A stretch of 7,588 nucleotides of DNA from Candidatus Aminicenantota bacterium (lineage in GTDB: Bacteria > Acidobacteriota > B3-B38 > Guanabaribacteriales > B3-B38). Below the pieces are notes generated by a model, which had not been told where the DNA came from, made no database searches, and saw only the letters and a list, made by a program, of their open reading frames with translations. The position numbers and the translations under genes are program-made. Location of the stretch: contig JAOUOQ010000089.1 in NCBI GenBank assembly GCA_029880275.1, positions 1 to 7,588 of the forward strand, written 5' to 3'. Numbering within the stretch: the stretch's first letter is position 1; every line of letters begins with the position of its first letter. Of this stretch, positions 1 through 5,823 are shown one piece after another.

Positions 1-87
1 TCAGTTCAAAAGGCATTGGAGTTATTCCCTCAAGCGGAGGAACTGCTCCAGCAGAGAGAAGCCACTCTTCAGCACAATCCTTCCTGA
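1..87 (+). CDS. C-terminal end of an upstream protein, possibly TPR-repeat
   Basis: Frame 1 is open from the first base to a TGA at 85-87, giving 28 residues that end in QHNPS. The stretch ALELFPQAEELLQQRE is amphipathic and helical. Its spacing of small and large residues, with Pro before a second helix, resembles the end of a tetratricopeptide repeat (TPR). This is only a resemblance over about 20 residues, and any helical C-terminus could look similar. The start and body lie outside the window, so no function can be given. It is on the same strand as the genes that follow, but about 200 bp separate it from nfi, so co-transcription is uncertain. Confidence 0.5.
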   Translation, partial: SVQKALELFPQAEELLQQREATLQHNPS

Positions 88-288
88 GTTCTTATGGCCC
101 TGTTTTTTCCACCTTCTTATACGAGAGTGGCCGCGGTGCTTCTTAATAAAAGAGTTTTTGATCCTTCCCAATCTATTAATCTAAACCTTAAATTGGAGTG
201 AGACAGATTGCCAGCAAAGGGCTGAAGTTCGGTAGGTTCTGTACTAAAGTTGAAGAATAAAGATAAATTTCTTTCAGGAAAGTATTCT
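88..288. other. Intergenic region upstream of nfi, no gene seen
   Basis: About 200 bp, more AT-rich than the flanking genes, with no convincing open frame on either strand. There is a TTGATC at 158-163, but no good -10 hexamer at 16-18 bp from it (the bases there read roughly CTAAAC). I therefore do not call a promoter, although nfi probably has one here. No U-tract hairpin marks the end of the upstream gene. Reading nfi from a TTG at 250 would take up 13 codons of this region, but the ribosome-binding site favours the ATG at 289. Confidence 0.5.
276..282 (+). promoter_or_regulatory. Ribosome-binding site of nfi, fixes the start at ATG 289
   Basis: AGGAAAG lies 6 bp before the ATG at 289. 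The alternative in-frame TTG at 250 has no purine-rich Shine-Dalgarno sequence at proper distance. Starting at 289 also puts the first catalytic aspartate at residue 43, the position I recall for Thermotoga maritima endonuclease V, which agrees with this start. Confidence 0.6.
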
Positions 289-975
289 ATGAAATTATCA
301 CCTTTACATTCCTGGGAGGTTTCCCCCAGGGAGGCGGTTGACATTCAGCGCCGCCTGAAGGAGTTGGTCTCCCTTGAGGAGCTGAAGGGGGAGGTCCATA
401 TAATTGGTGGAGTCGATGTCTCCTACAGCAAAAGCTCTCAGCTCCTCTATGCGGTGGTAGTGCTCCTCTCCTTCCCCGACCTTCATCTTATAGAAAAGTC
501 CTGGAGTGTATCTAAGCCCTCATTCCCCTATATACCGGGTCTCCTTTCTTTTCGTGAGATCCCCCCTTTATTGACTGCCTTTGAAAAGTTGAGCCATAGG
601 CCCGATGTGGTGGTGTGCGACGGACAGGGGATTGCTCACCCCCGGGGGATGGGGCTTGCTTCCCACCTGGGTCTCTTCCTATCACTTCCTACCATAGGAT
701 GTGCCAAGAGCAGGCTCTATGGGGAGTATCAGCCGGTGGACAACCGGGCAGGGTCCTTCTCCTGGATGAAAGCAGGGGATAAGATAATAGGGGCGGTGGT
801 GCGCACCAGGCAAGGGGTTCGCCCGGTATTCGTCTCGCCCGGGCATAAGATAGATATTAAGGGTTCCATCTCCCTTGTGCTGCAAACCTGCCGGGGCTTC
901 CGACTCCCCGAGCCGACCCGTCAGGCTCATCTGCTTAGCAATAGACTCAGATGCTTGTCCCCGAAAGGTAGCTGA
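289..975 (+). CDS. nfi: Endonuclease V (deoxyinosine 3' endonuclease)
   Basis: This is a cytoplasmic DNA-repair nuclease. Known members recognise deoxyinosine from adenine deamination and nick the second phosphodiester bond 3' of the lesion in a Mg-dependent reaction. The 228-residue product spans the usual family length. Family motifs are visible in order: GVDVSY with the metal-ligand Asp43; PYIPGLLSFRE (80-90) holding the PYIP strand-separating wedge and catalytic Glu90; DGQGIAHPRGMG with Asp111 and His117; GCAKSRL with Lys140; and RLPEPTRQAH near the C-terminus. All catalytic positions are present, so the enzyme looks functional. It is not part of the LPS pathway: a 210 bp spacer with its own strong promoter separates it from waaA. 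The family assignment is very secure. The gene may be monocistronic or a tail gene of the upstream unit. Confidence 0.95.
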   Translation: MKLSPLHSWEVSPREAVDIQRRLKELVSLEELKGEVHIIGGVDVSYSKSSQLLYAVVVLLSFPDLHLIEKSWSVSKPSFPYIPGLLSFREIPPLLTAFEKLSHRPDVVVCDGQGIAHPRGMGLASHLGLFLSLPTIGCAKSRLYGEYQPVDNRAGSFSWMKAGDKIIGAVVRTRQGVRPVFVSPGHKIDIKGSISLVLQTCRGFRLPEPTRQAHLLSNRLRCLSPKGS

Positions 976-993
976 TAATTTAGTAAAACAGAG

Positions 994-1020
994 GATATTA
1001 GCTGTTCAGCAGCTCTTATC
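994..1020 (+). terminator. Weak stem-loop just downstream of nfi
   Basis: GATA-TT-AGCTG (994-1004), loop TTCAG, then CAGCT-CT-TATC (1010-1020) form a 9-bp stem interrupted by a symmetrical 2x2 internal loop. It begins 19 nt after the nfi stop. No run of U follows, so it is not a classical intrinsic terminator. It could be a weak terminator or a 3'-end stabiliser of the nfi transcript, or chance. Confidence 0.25.
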
Positions 1021-1072
1021 TCGAGCCTCGCACAAATGCTTTGGCTGTGTTCTTTTTAACTCCTTAATAGAG

Positions 1073-1101
1073 TTGACCTTAAAAGCTCAGTGTATTATAA
1101 T
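1073..1101 (+). promoter_or_regulatory. Sigma-70 type promoter of the LPS operon
   Basis: TTGACC (1073-1078) matches the -35 consensus TTGACA at five of six bases. TATAAT (1096-1101) is a perfect -10, and the spacer is exactly 17 bp. Transcription would begin near 1108 and leave a leader of about 77 nt before waaA. It is the only strongly consensus-like promoter I found in the window and sits directly ahead of the seven-gene LPS block. A small dyad, AACTC (1058-1062) and GAGTT (1070-1074), overlaps the first two bases of the -35 and could be an operator half-site pair or coincidence. Confidence 0.8.
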
Positions 1102-1107
1102 GTGTTT

Positions 1108-1185
1108 TCGTAATAAATGTATTAAATCATGGGGCTCACCAGCCGGGCTGGGGGATAAGTCCTCGGAGGTAAATCAAAACTACCC
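1108..1185 (+). promoter_or_regulatory. 5' untranslated leader of waaA with a small hairpin
   Basis: Assuming transcription starts near 1108, the leader is about 77 nt. It contains a short GC-rich hairpin, CCAGC (1139-1143) and GCTGG (1147-1151) with a CGG loop. It also holds a nine-codon reading frame (ATG 1129, encoding MGLTSRAGG, TAA 1156-1158) that has no visible ribosome-binding site. The hairpin ends about 13 nt before the GGAGG at 1165-1169. I recognise no known riboswitch class here. Confidence 0.4.
1165..1170 (+). promoter_or_regulatory. Ribosome-binding site of waaA, unusually far from the ATG
   Basis: GGAGGT is an excellent Shine-Dalgarno core, but 15 nt separate it from the ATG at 1186, against a usual 5-9. 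No ATG, GTG or TTG occurs in the waaA frame between the upstream stop (TAA 1156-1158) and 1186, so the start cannot be moved closer. Either translation begins with this long spacing or the intervening bases fold. Confidence 0.5.
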
Positions 1186-2502
1186 ATGCATTTGATATAT
1201 AGTTTACTTTATACTTTAGTCTTCTTGGTGCTCATACCTTATTTTCTTGTGCGGGAGCTCATCTACCCCCGCTACTGGAAAAGCCTTTTTCAGAGGTTTG
1301 GGTCTCTACCCCAGGAGGTGAACCCCCATAGAGATAAGGCCATCTGGGTGCATGCGGTATCGGTGGGTGAGGTGCTGGCGGCAAAGTCCCTCATCGGTGC
1401 GCTGCAAAAGGGTTACCCCGATTATCCCCTCGTTATTTCTACCACGACCATTGCCGGCAACAAGATTGCCCGGCAGAACTTTCCTGATGTTCATGCGGCG
1501 GTCTATTTCCCCTTTGACTGGAGCTTTTCTATACAACGGACCCTCAGACGCCTTAACCCGGTATTACTCGTTATTCTGGAAACAGAGCTGTGGCCAAATG
1601 CGTTGCGCCAGTGCAAGAGGCGGGGGATACCGGTGGTTCTGGTAAACGGTAGACTTTCTCCTCGCTCCTACGGTCGGTATCTTAGAATCCGATTGCTTTT
1701 TCGCCGGGTATTGAGGGATGTGGATTTTTATTGTATGCAGAGTGAGGAAGATGCGCGGCGAATTATCTCCGTAGGAGCCAGGCAAGATAAAGTTGCGGTT
1801 ACCGGAAATCTCAAATATGATACTGATGAGCCCCCAGCCTCCGCTAAGATTGCCAAGCTCCTTAGCCGGCTGCTGGGGGTCAAGCCGGAAACCCCGGTGA
1901 TAGTTGCCGGGAGCACCGAAAAGGGTGAAGAGGAGTTTGTGCTGACCAGCTTCAGAGAGGTAAAAAAGAGATATCCACAGGCTAAAATGATATTGGCTCC
2001 TCGCCGCCCCACAAGGTTTGACGAGGTGGAGAAACTTCTGAGAAGCTCCTCTTTTAGCTACCGTCGCCGCAGCAGGACCGGGGAGGAGGGAGAGGAAGAG
2101 CCTGAGCTCCTTTTGCTGGATACCATCGGGGAGTTAAGCTCGGCTTACGCCCTGGGGAGGATAAACTTCGTGGGGGGGAGCCTGGTCCCTGTGGGAGGGC
2201 ACAATATCCTGGAGCCAGCATCCCGCGGTAAGCCGGTCGTCTTTGGCAGATATATGGATAACTTCAAAGCCATCTCCCAGCTCTTTCTCAAGGAGGAGGG
2301 AGGAATAATGGTAAACAATCAGCAGGAGCTTACCCAGGCCTTTCTCCAGCTTCTTGAGGATGAGGGGCTTTGCACCCGTATGGGGGAGAAGGCGCAGGGG
2401 ATTGTCAGGGCAAATAAGGGAGCCACCGACAGGAGCTTAGCCATTATCCAGAAGCTATTTCCCCCTTCCACAAAAGGAGAGCGACCTGAAGCAGTGAGCT
2501 GA
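1186..2502 (+). CDS. waaA: Kdo transferase (3-deoxy-D-manno-octulosonic acid transferase)
   Basis: This membrane-anchored GT30 glycosyltransferase moves Kdo from CMP-Kdo to the 6' position of lipid IVA on the inner face of the cytoplasmic membrane. The product has 438 residues, near the usual 420-430. Residues 3-22 form a hydrophobic N-terminal anchor followed by a basic patch. The N-domain carries HAVSVGE with Glu62, the equivalent of the catalytic glutamate, and ETELWPN (132-138). The C-domain carries TGNLKYD (206-212), AGSTEKGEEE (241-250) and FVGGSLVPVGGHN (328-340), the nucleotide-binding region. The number of Kdo residues added (one, two or more) varies in the family and cannot be read from the sequence. 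The gene is first in the operon, and its TGA shares one base with the lpxK ATG. The symbol kdtA is a synonym. Confidence 0.96.
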   Translation: MHLIYSLLYTLVFLVLIPYFLVRELIYPRYWKSLFQRFGSLPQEVNPHRDKAIWVHAVSVGEVLAAKSLIGALQKGYPDYPLVISTTTIAGNKIARQNFPDVHAAVYFPFDWSFSIQRTLRRLNPVLLVILETELWPNALRQCKRRGIPVVLVNGRLSPRSYGRYLRIRLLFRRVLRDVDFYCMQSEEDARRIISVGARQDKVAVTGNLKYDTDEPPASAKIAKLLSRLLGVKPETPVIVAGSTEKGEEEFVLTSFREVKKRYPQAKMILAPRRPTRFDEVEKLLRSSSFSYRRRSRTGEEGEEEPELLLLDTIGELSSAYALGRINFVGGSLVPVGGHNILEPASRGKPVVFGRYMDNFKAISQLFLKEEGGIMVNNQQELTQAFLQLLEDEGLCTRMGEKAQGIVRANKGATDRSLAIIQKLFPPSTKGERPEAVS

Positions 2503-3611
2503 TGAAAAATATCACCAGTATAAGAAAGGAGAAGGGAGCGACAGCCGATAAGACTCCTTCCCCTTTTATTTTGCTTATGCTTCCTTTGATTAAGCTCTAT
2601 CAGTGGCTGCTTGAATGGCGTAACTGGATGTGGAACCGCGGGCTATTTACCCCCAGGAGGCTTTCGGGAAAGGTGATAAGCATTGGAAACCTCACCGTGG
2701 GAGGGACGGGTAAGACCCCTCTCACTCTTTATATAGCCAGATTTCTTCACCAGCAGGGTTTTCGGGTCGCAGTACTCTCGCGGGGTTATAAAAGGGAGAG
2801 GAAGCGAGATTTAACCGTAGTATCCGATGGGGAGAAAATTCTCTCCTCGCCGCAATACGCCGGGGACGAGCCATATCTGATAGCCAGGAACCTGCCGGCA
2901 GTGGCAGTGGTTGTTCATTCCGACCGCTACCGCGCGGGGCAATGGGCAGAGGAAAGGCTGATGACTGAAATGCACCTGCTGGACGACGGCTTTCAGCATC
3001 GGAGGCTGTGGCGAGATGTGGATCTCCTTCTGCTGGACGGAAACGAAAGCCAGCCGGAGCTCTACCTCTTCCCCCGGGGGCGTCTGCGGGAGCCACTCAA
3101 GGGGATAAAGAGAGCCGACATCATTGTAATCACTCAATATGCTCCAGGGGGGAGCCCCTCGCTTATGCTGGAGGCGGTAAAGAGATATAATCCCACGGCA
3201 CCTCTATTCTACAGCCAGCGCCGGCTGGAGGGTTTATTCTGGGTGAAAGGAGACCGCGAGGTCAAGGAGACCCCTTTGCGCAGCGGGAAGGTAGTCTCCC
3301 TTTGTGCAATAGCTCAGCCCCTCTACTTTGAGGAGGACTTACGCCAGCTCCAGTTGGAAGTTGTTTACCACTTCAGATTCAGAGACCACCACTGGTATAA
3401 TCAAAAGGAGGTAAACGCCGTAATATCCACTGCCCGCCGGCTTAAAGGGGAGGCAGTGGTCACCACCGAAAAGGATGCCCTTCGGCTGTCCCACCTGGAG
3501 CTCGGTAACCTCCCCTTTTTTTATCTGAAGATAGGGGTAGAGTTTATGGAGGAGGAAGAATTCCGGCAGACCTTGATGAGGAAGCTGAAGCTGAATCCGG
3601 AGGGGGAATAG
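2502..3611 (+). CDS. lpxK: Tetraacyldisaccharide 4'-kinase (lipid A 4'-kinase)
   Basis: LpxK phosphorylates the 4' position of the tetraacyl disaccharide 1-phosphate with ATP to give lipid IVA, the acceptor for WaaA. It works at the cytoplasmic face of the inner membrane. Residues about 21-37 are hydrophobic and fit the single N-terminal membrane anchor. The Walker A segment is GNLTVGGTGKTP (62-73), followed by SRGY (93-96), GDEP (121-124) and LDDGFQH (160-166), which carries the acidic pair of the active site. A late TTEKDA (321-326) is typical of the family. At 369 residues it is longer than E. coli LpxK (about 328), partly through some 20 hydrophilic, basic residues before the anchor. The start is fixed by a TGATG overlap with waaA, implying translational coupling; no Shine-Dalgarno lies at optimal distance. 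Confidence 0.95.
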   Translation: MKNITSIRKEKGATADKTPSPFILLMLPLIKLYQWLLEWRNWMWNRGLFTPRRLSGKVISIGNLTVGGTGKTPLTLYIARFLHQQGFRVAVLSRGYKRERKRDLTVVSDGEKILSSPQYAGDEPYLIARNLPAVAVVVHSDRYRAGQWAEERLMTEMHLLDDGFQHRRLWRDVDLLLLDGNESQPELYLFPRGRLREPLKGIKRADIIVITQYAPGGSPSLMLEAVKRYNPTAPLFYSQRRLEGLFWVKGDREVKETPLRSGKVVSLCAIAQPLYFEEDLRQLQLEVVYHFRFRDHHWYNQKEVNAVISTARRLKGEAVVTTEKDALRLSHLELGNLPFFYLKIGVEFMEEEEFRQTLMRKLKLNPEGE

Positions 3612-3614
3612 CAG

Positions 3615-4505
3615 ATGCGCTATTGGGTTGAATGGCTTGTGGTGAAGACCCTCTCCTTGAAGGCAGCTGTGCTGCCTCGCCCGTTGTGCCTGGCTGGGGG
3701 GAGGTTTTTCGGACTCCTGTTCTACTACCTCTGTCCGAAATTGAGGAAGATAGCCTTGAGCAATCTCGATATCGCCTTCCCTTCGACATCCGGAGGGGGG
3801 GATAAGCGAAAGATTGCCCGCAGGTCTTTCTCTCATTTCGGCTCGGTGATTATGGATATTTTATGGGGCGTAAGGGTCAAACAGGAGGCTATCCAGAGGC
3901 TGGTGGAATATCAGGGTCTGGAAAACCTGGAGCGTGCTTACGGCAAGGGGAGGGGAGTGCTGTTGTTCACCGGTCATCTCGGGCACTGGGAGCTGATGGG
4001 AGTGGCCCAGGGATATCTGGGCTTTCCCCTGAGCGTGGTCAGCCGTCCTCTTGATAATCCCTATCTGGAGAAGATGCTTTATAGCTACCGCTGCAAATCG
4101 GGCAACCGGGTCATCCATAAAAAAGATGCGGTAAAGGGGATACTGGAGGCTCTCAAAAAGAAGGAGGGAGTAGCTGTTCTTATAGACCAGAACACCTTGC
4201 CCCAGGAAGGGGTTTTCATACGCTTTTTCGGACGATGGGCGTCAACCACCCCCCTGCTGGCTTCATTAGCTCTGCGCACTAATGCGCCGCTCATACCCGC
4301 ATTCGCCCTTCCGGTAAAGAATGGGCGATACAGGTTGATCTATGGGGAGGAGATTGAGCATGGTGAGTTCACTGACCGGAGTGAGGCGATTGTCAACCTC
4401 ACCCAGAGATGCACCGATGTGATTGAGGGATTTATTAAGCGTTATCCGGAATACTGGTTATGGATTCACCAGCGATGGAAGAGTCAACCCCCACAAGAGG
4501 ACTAA
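3615..4505 (+). CDS. lpxL: Lipid A late acyltransferase (LpxL/HtrB family)
   Basis: The enzyme adds a secondary fatty acyl chain from acyl-ACP to a hydroxyl of the 3-hydroxyacyl chains of Kdo-lipid IVA at the inner membrane. The 296-residue product matches the family length. A hydrophobic N-terminal segment lies within residues 5-40. The catalytic HX4E motif is HLGHWE, with His121 and Glu126, preceded by LLFTG. The C-terminal WLWIHQRWKSQPP is characteristic of the LpxL/LpxM branch. Whether the chain is laurate, myristate or another acid, and which hydroxyl is used, cannot be read from the sequence, so the lpxL symbol is by family and position. A strong GGAGGGGG at 3599-3606 lies 8 bp before the ATG. 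Spacing is 3 bp to lpxK and 4 bp to waaF. Only one such acyltransferase is in the window, so a second (LpxM-like) would be elsewhere or absent. Confidence 0.9.
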   Translation: MRYWVEWLVVKTLSLKAAVLPRPLCLAGGRFFGLLFYYLCPKLRKIALSNLDIAFPSTSGGGDKRKIARRSFSHFGSVIMDILWGVRVKQEAIQRLVEYQGLENLERAYGKGRGVLLFTGHLGHWELMGVAQGYLGFPLSVVSRPLDNPYLEKMLYSYRCKSGNRVIHKKDAVKGILEALKKKEGVAVLIDQNTLPQEGVFIRFFGRWASTTPLLASLALRTNAPLIPAFALPVKNGRYRLIYGEEIEHGEFTDRSEAIVNLTQRCTDVIEGFIKRYPEYWLWIHQRWKSQPPQED

Positions 4506-4509
4506 AGGG

Positions 4510-5619
4510 ATGCCTGTCAAAAACAAAGTAAAAGAGAGAAAACATCCGCATGAGGAGTTTCGGTCCATCCTGGTCAGGGGCACCAACTGGGTTGGCGACT
4601 GCGTATGTTCTTTGCCCGCTTTGCGGGCCATCCGACGGAGTTTCCCCTCGGCTAAAATCACCCTCATGGTTAGACCATGGGTGGCGGGCATCTATCAGCC
4701 CTCAAAGCTTATTGACCATCTTCTGATATACGATAGAAGTGGAGAGCACAGAGGGGCAAGAGGATTCCTCTCCGCTGTGCGGCAACTCAAGAACGGGGAG
4801 TATGAGCTGGCTATCCTCTTTCAGAATGCCTTCCAGGCTGCTGCCCTGACCTTTCTTGCCCGCATCCCTCACCGCTGGGGTTATGCTACCGATGGTCGGG
4901 GTTACCTGCTGACCAGAGCTCTGCCGGTAAATAAAGAGACCCTGACGCGGCACCATGTCTATTATTACATCGAGCTTCTCCGGGGTCTGGGAATCGCCGG
5001 GGAGGAACCACCGCAGATGGAGTTACTCGTTGACGAAGGGGTTAAGGATAAAATGAGACAGCTCCTTCAAAGCCGGGGGGTCAGTCGGGAGAAGCCTCTG
5101 GTGGGGATTAATCCCGGGGCAGCTTTTGGTCCGGCGAAAAAGTGGCTGCCTGAGAGGTTTGCCGAGCTGGCAGACAGACTGGAGCAATCAGCCGGTTGTC
5201 GGGTGGTTATCGTGGGAAGCACGGGGGAGCGGGATATTGCCAGGGATATGACCAACATTATGAAGAGCACGCCCATTGTCCTCACCGGGGAGACAACCCT
5301 TCAGGAACTGATTGCGGTCATCAGCTTTTGCCAGCTTTTTATCAGCAACGACTCCGGCCCCATGCATCTAGCAGCCGCCCTTAAGGTTCGCACTATCGGC
5401 ATCTTTGGACCTACTGACGAGCGGATAACCGGCCCCTGGGGGGAGGGGCACGCCGTGCTGAGCAAGCAGATTGATTGCCGCCCCTGTCAATTAGTCACCT
5501 GCCCCGCCGAACACCAGTGCATGAAAGCGATAACCGCCGAGGAGGTCTATTCGGTTGCCAGGCGGCAGCTGATGGAAACTGAAAGGGTGAAATCAGCTGA
5601 CAACAGAGAAGATTTATAA
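4510..5619 (+). CDS. waaF: ADP-heptose:LPS heptosyltransferase II
   Basis: A cytoplasmic, membrane-associated GT9 (GT-B fold) enzyme that transfers the second L-glycero-D-manno-heptose from ADP-heptose to heptose I of the inner core. The product from ATG 4510 is 369 residues. Motifs are RGTNWVGD (23-30) with the probable catalytic Asp30, NPGAAFGPAKKW (201-212), highly typical of WaaF, and NDSGPMH (280-286) at the ADP-heptose site. The frame is open back to 4423 inside lpxL, but ATG 4510 has AGAGG at 4496-4500, 9 bp upstream, and lies 4 bp after the lpxL stop. It adds about 17 charged, lysine-rich residues before the first conserved strand compared with E. coli. The C-terminus has four cysteines (323, 326, 331, 337) in a CxxC-x4-C-x5-C pattern. 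The gene ends with TAA inside a TATAAT. WaaF is preferred over WaaC because of the FGPAKKW motif. Confidence 0.92.
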   Translation: MPVKNKVKERKHPHEEFRSILVRGTNWVGDCVCSLPALRAIRRSFPSAKITLMVRPWVAGIYQPSKLIDHLLIYDRSGEHRGARGFLSAVRQLKNGEYELAILFQNAFQAAALTFLARIPHRWGYATDGRGYLLTRALPVNKETLTRHHVYYYIELLRGLGIAGEEPPQMELLVDEGVKDKMRQLLQSRGVSREKPLVGINPGAAFGPAKKWLPERFAELADRLEQSAGCRVVIVGSTGERDIARDMTNIMKSTPIVLTGETTLQELIAVISFCQLFISNDSGPMHLAAALKVRTIGIFGPTDERITGPWGEGHAVLSKQIDCRPCQLVTCPAEHQCMKAITAEEVYSVARRQLMETERVKSADNREDL

Positions 5620-5646
5620 TAGAATAAGGAAGAAGAATAGAGTAAA

Positions 5647-5820
5647 GTGGTTTTTCTGGACACGGATGATACCGTAGCGACAGAGGAAGGCTGCGCGGAC
5701 TGTCCGTGTAGAGTAGAGTTCCTTTTCACTCTGCCGTAGCCATTTTCCGAGGAGATAGTATCTGAAGTCCATAAACAGCTCATTAAGCTTCTTCGCCAGC
5801 ATGATAAAGGCAGGTGCTGA
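5647..5820 (+). pseudogene. Possible decayed HAD phosphatase (gmhB-like) in the waaF-hldA gap
   Basis: The 204 bp between waaF and hldA is the only real gap in the operon. One + frame from GTG 5647 reads MVFLDTDDTVATEEG, matching HAD motif I (four hydrophobic residues, then DxDxT). It continues to RVEFLFTLP and stops at TAG 5737-5739. After the stop it goes on with a helical, charged stretch (about 26 codons) to TGA 5818-5820, in the same frame as hldA. In GmhB as I remember it, a Gly lies 10 residues after the first Asp and a [FV]EF[LI] element about 18-21 after it, and both are matched here. GmhB removes the 7-phosphate between the HldA and HldC steps and belongs in this cluster. The later TNQ-type motifs, zinc-site cysteines and motifs II-IV are missing, so any gene is only a remnant. 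Chance similarity is possible. The same DNA is also open on the opposite strand, in exact codon register. Confidence 0.3.
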
Positions 5821-5823
5821 GAT

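Noticed and set aside
250..288. TTG start giving nfi 13 extra codons
   Set aside because: There is no ribosome-binding site for the TTG, while ATG 289 has AGGAAAG at good distance and yields a normal family N-terminus.
117..344. A 75-codon minus-strand frame across the nfi upstream region
   Set aside because: It overlaps the conserved start of nfi, has no ribosome-binding site and no recognisable family.
875..1195. A 106-codon + strand open frame spanning the nfi end and the spacer
   Set aside because: It begins inside nfi in another frame, runs through the promoter, has no ribosome-binding site and gives a cysteine-rich, low-credibility protein.
2722..3096. A 124-codon minus-strand open frame inside lpxK
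   Set aside because: It is antisense to the conserved LpxK core; Pro/Arg/Ala-rich composition is typical of antisense GC-rich coding DNA.
3339..3836. A 165-codon minus-strand open frame across the lpxK/lpxL junction
   Set aside because: It is antisense to two clearly identified conserved genes and has no recognisable motif; it is a compositional shadow.
4423..4509. Upstream extension of waaF into lpxL
   Set aside because: The frame is open but covers the conserved lpxL C-terminus; ATG 4510 has a suitable ribosome-binding site and normal operon spacing.
5597..5620. Internal promoter at the waaF end: perfect TATAAT at 5615-5620 with CTGACA at 5597-5602
   Set aside because: The two boxes are only 12 bp apart, far short of 16-18, and no other -35 match sits at the right distance. 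The TATAAT partly coincides with the waaF stop codon. It remains worth a look if hldA has its own transcript.
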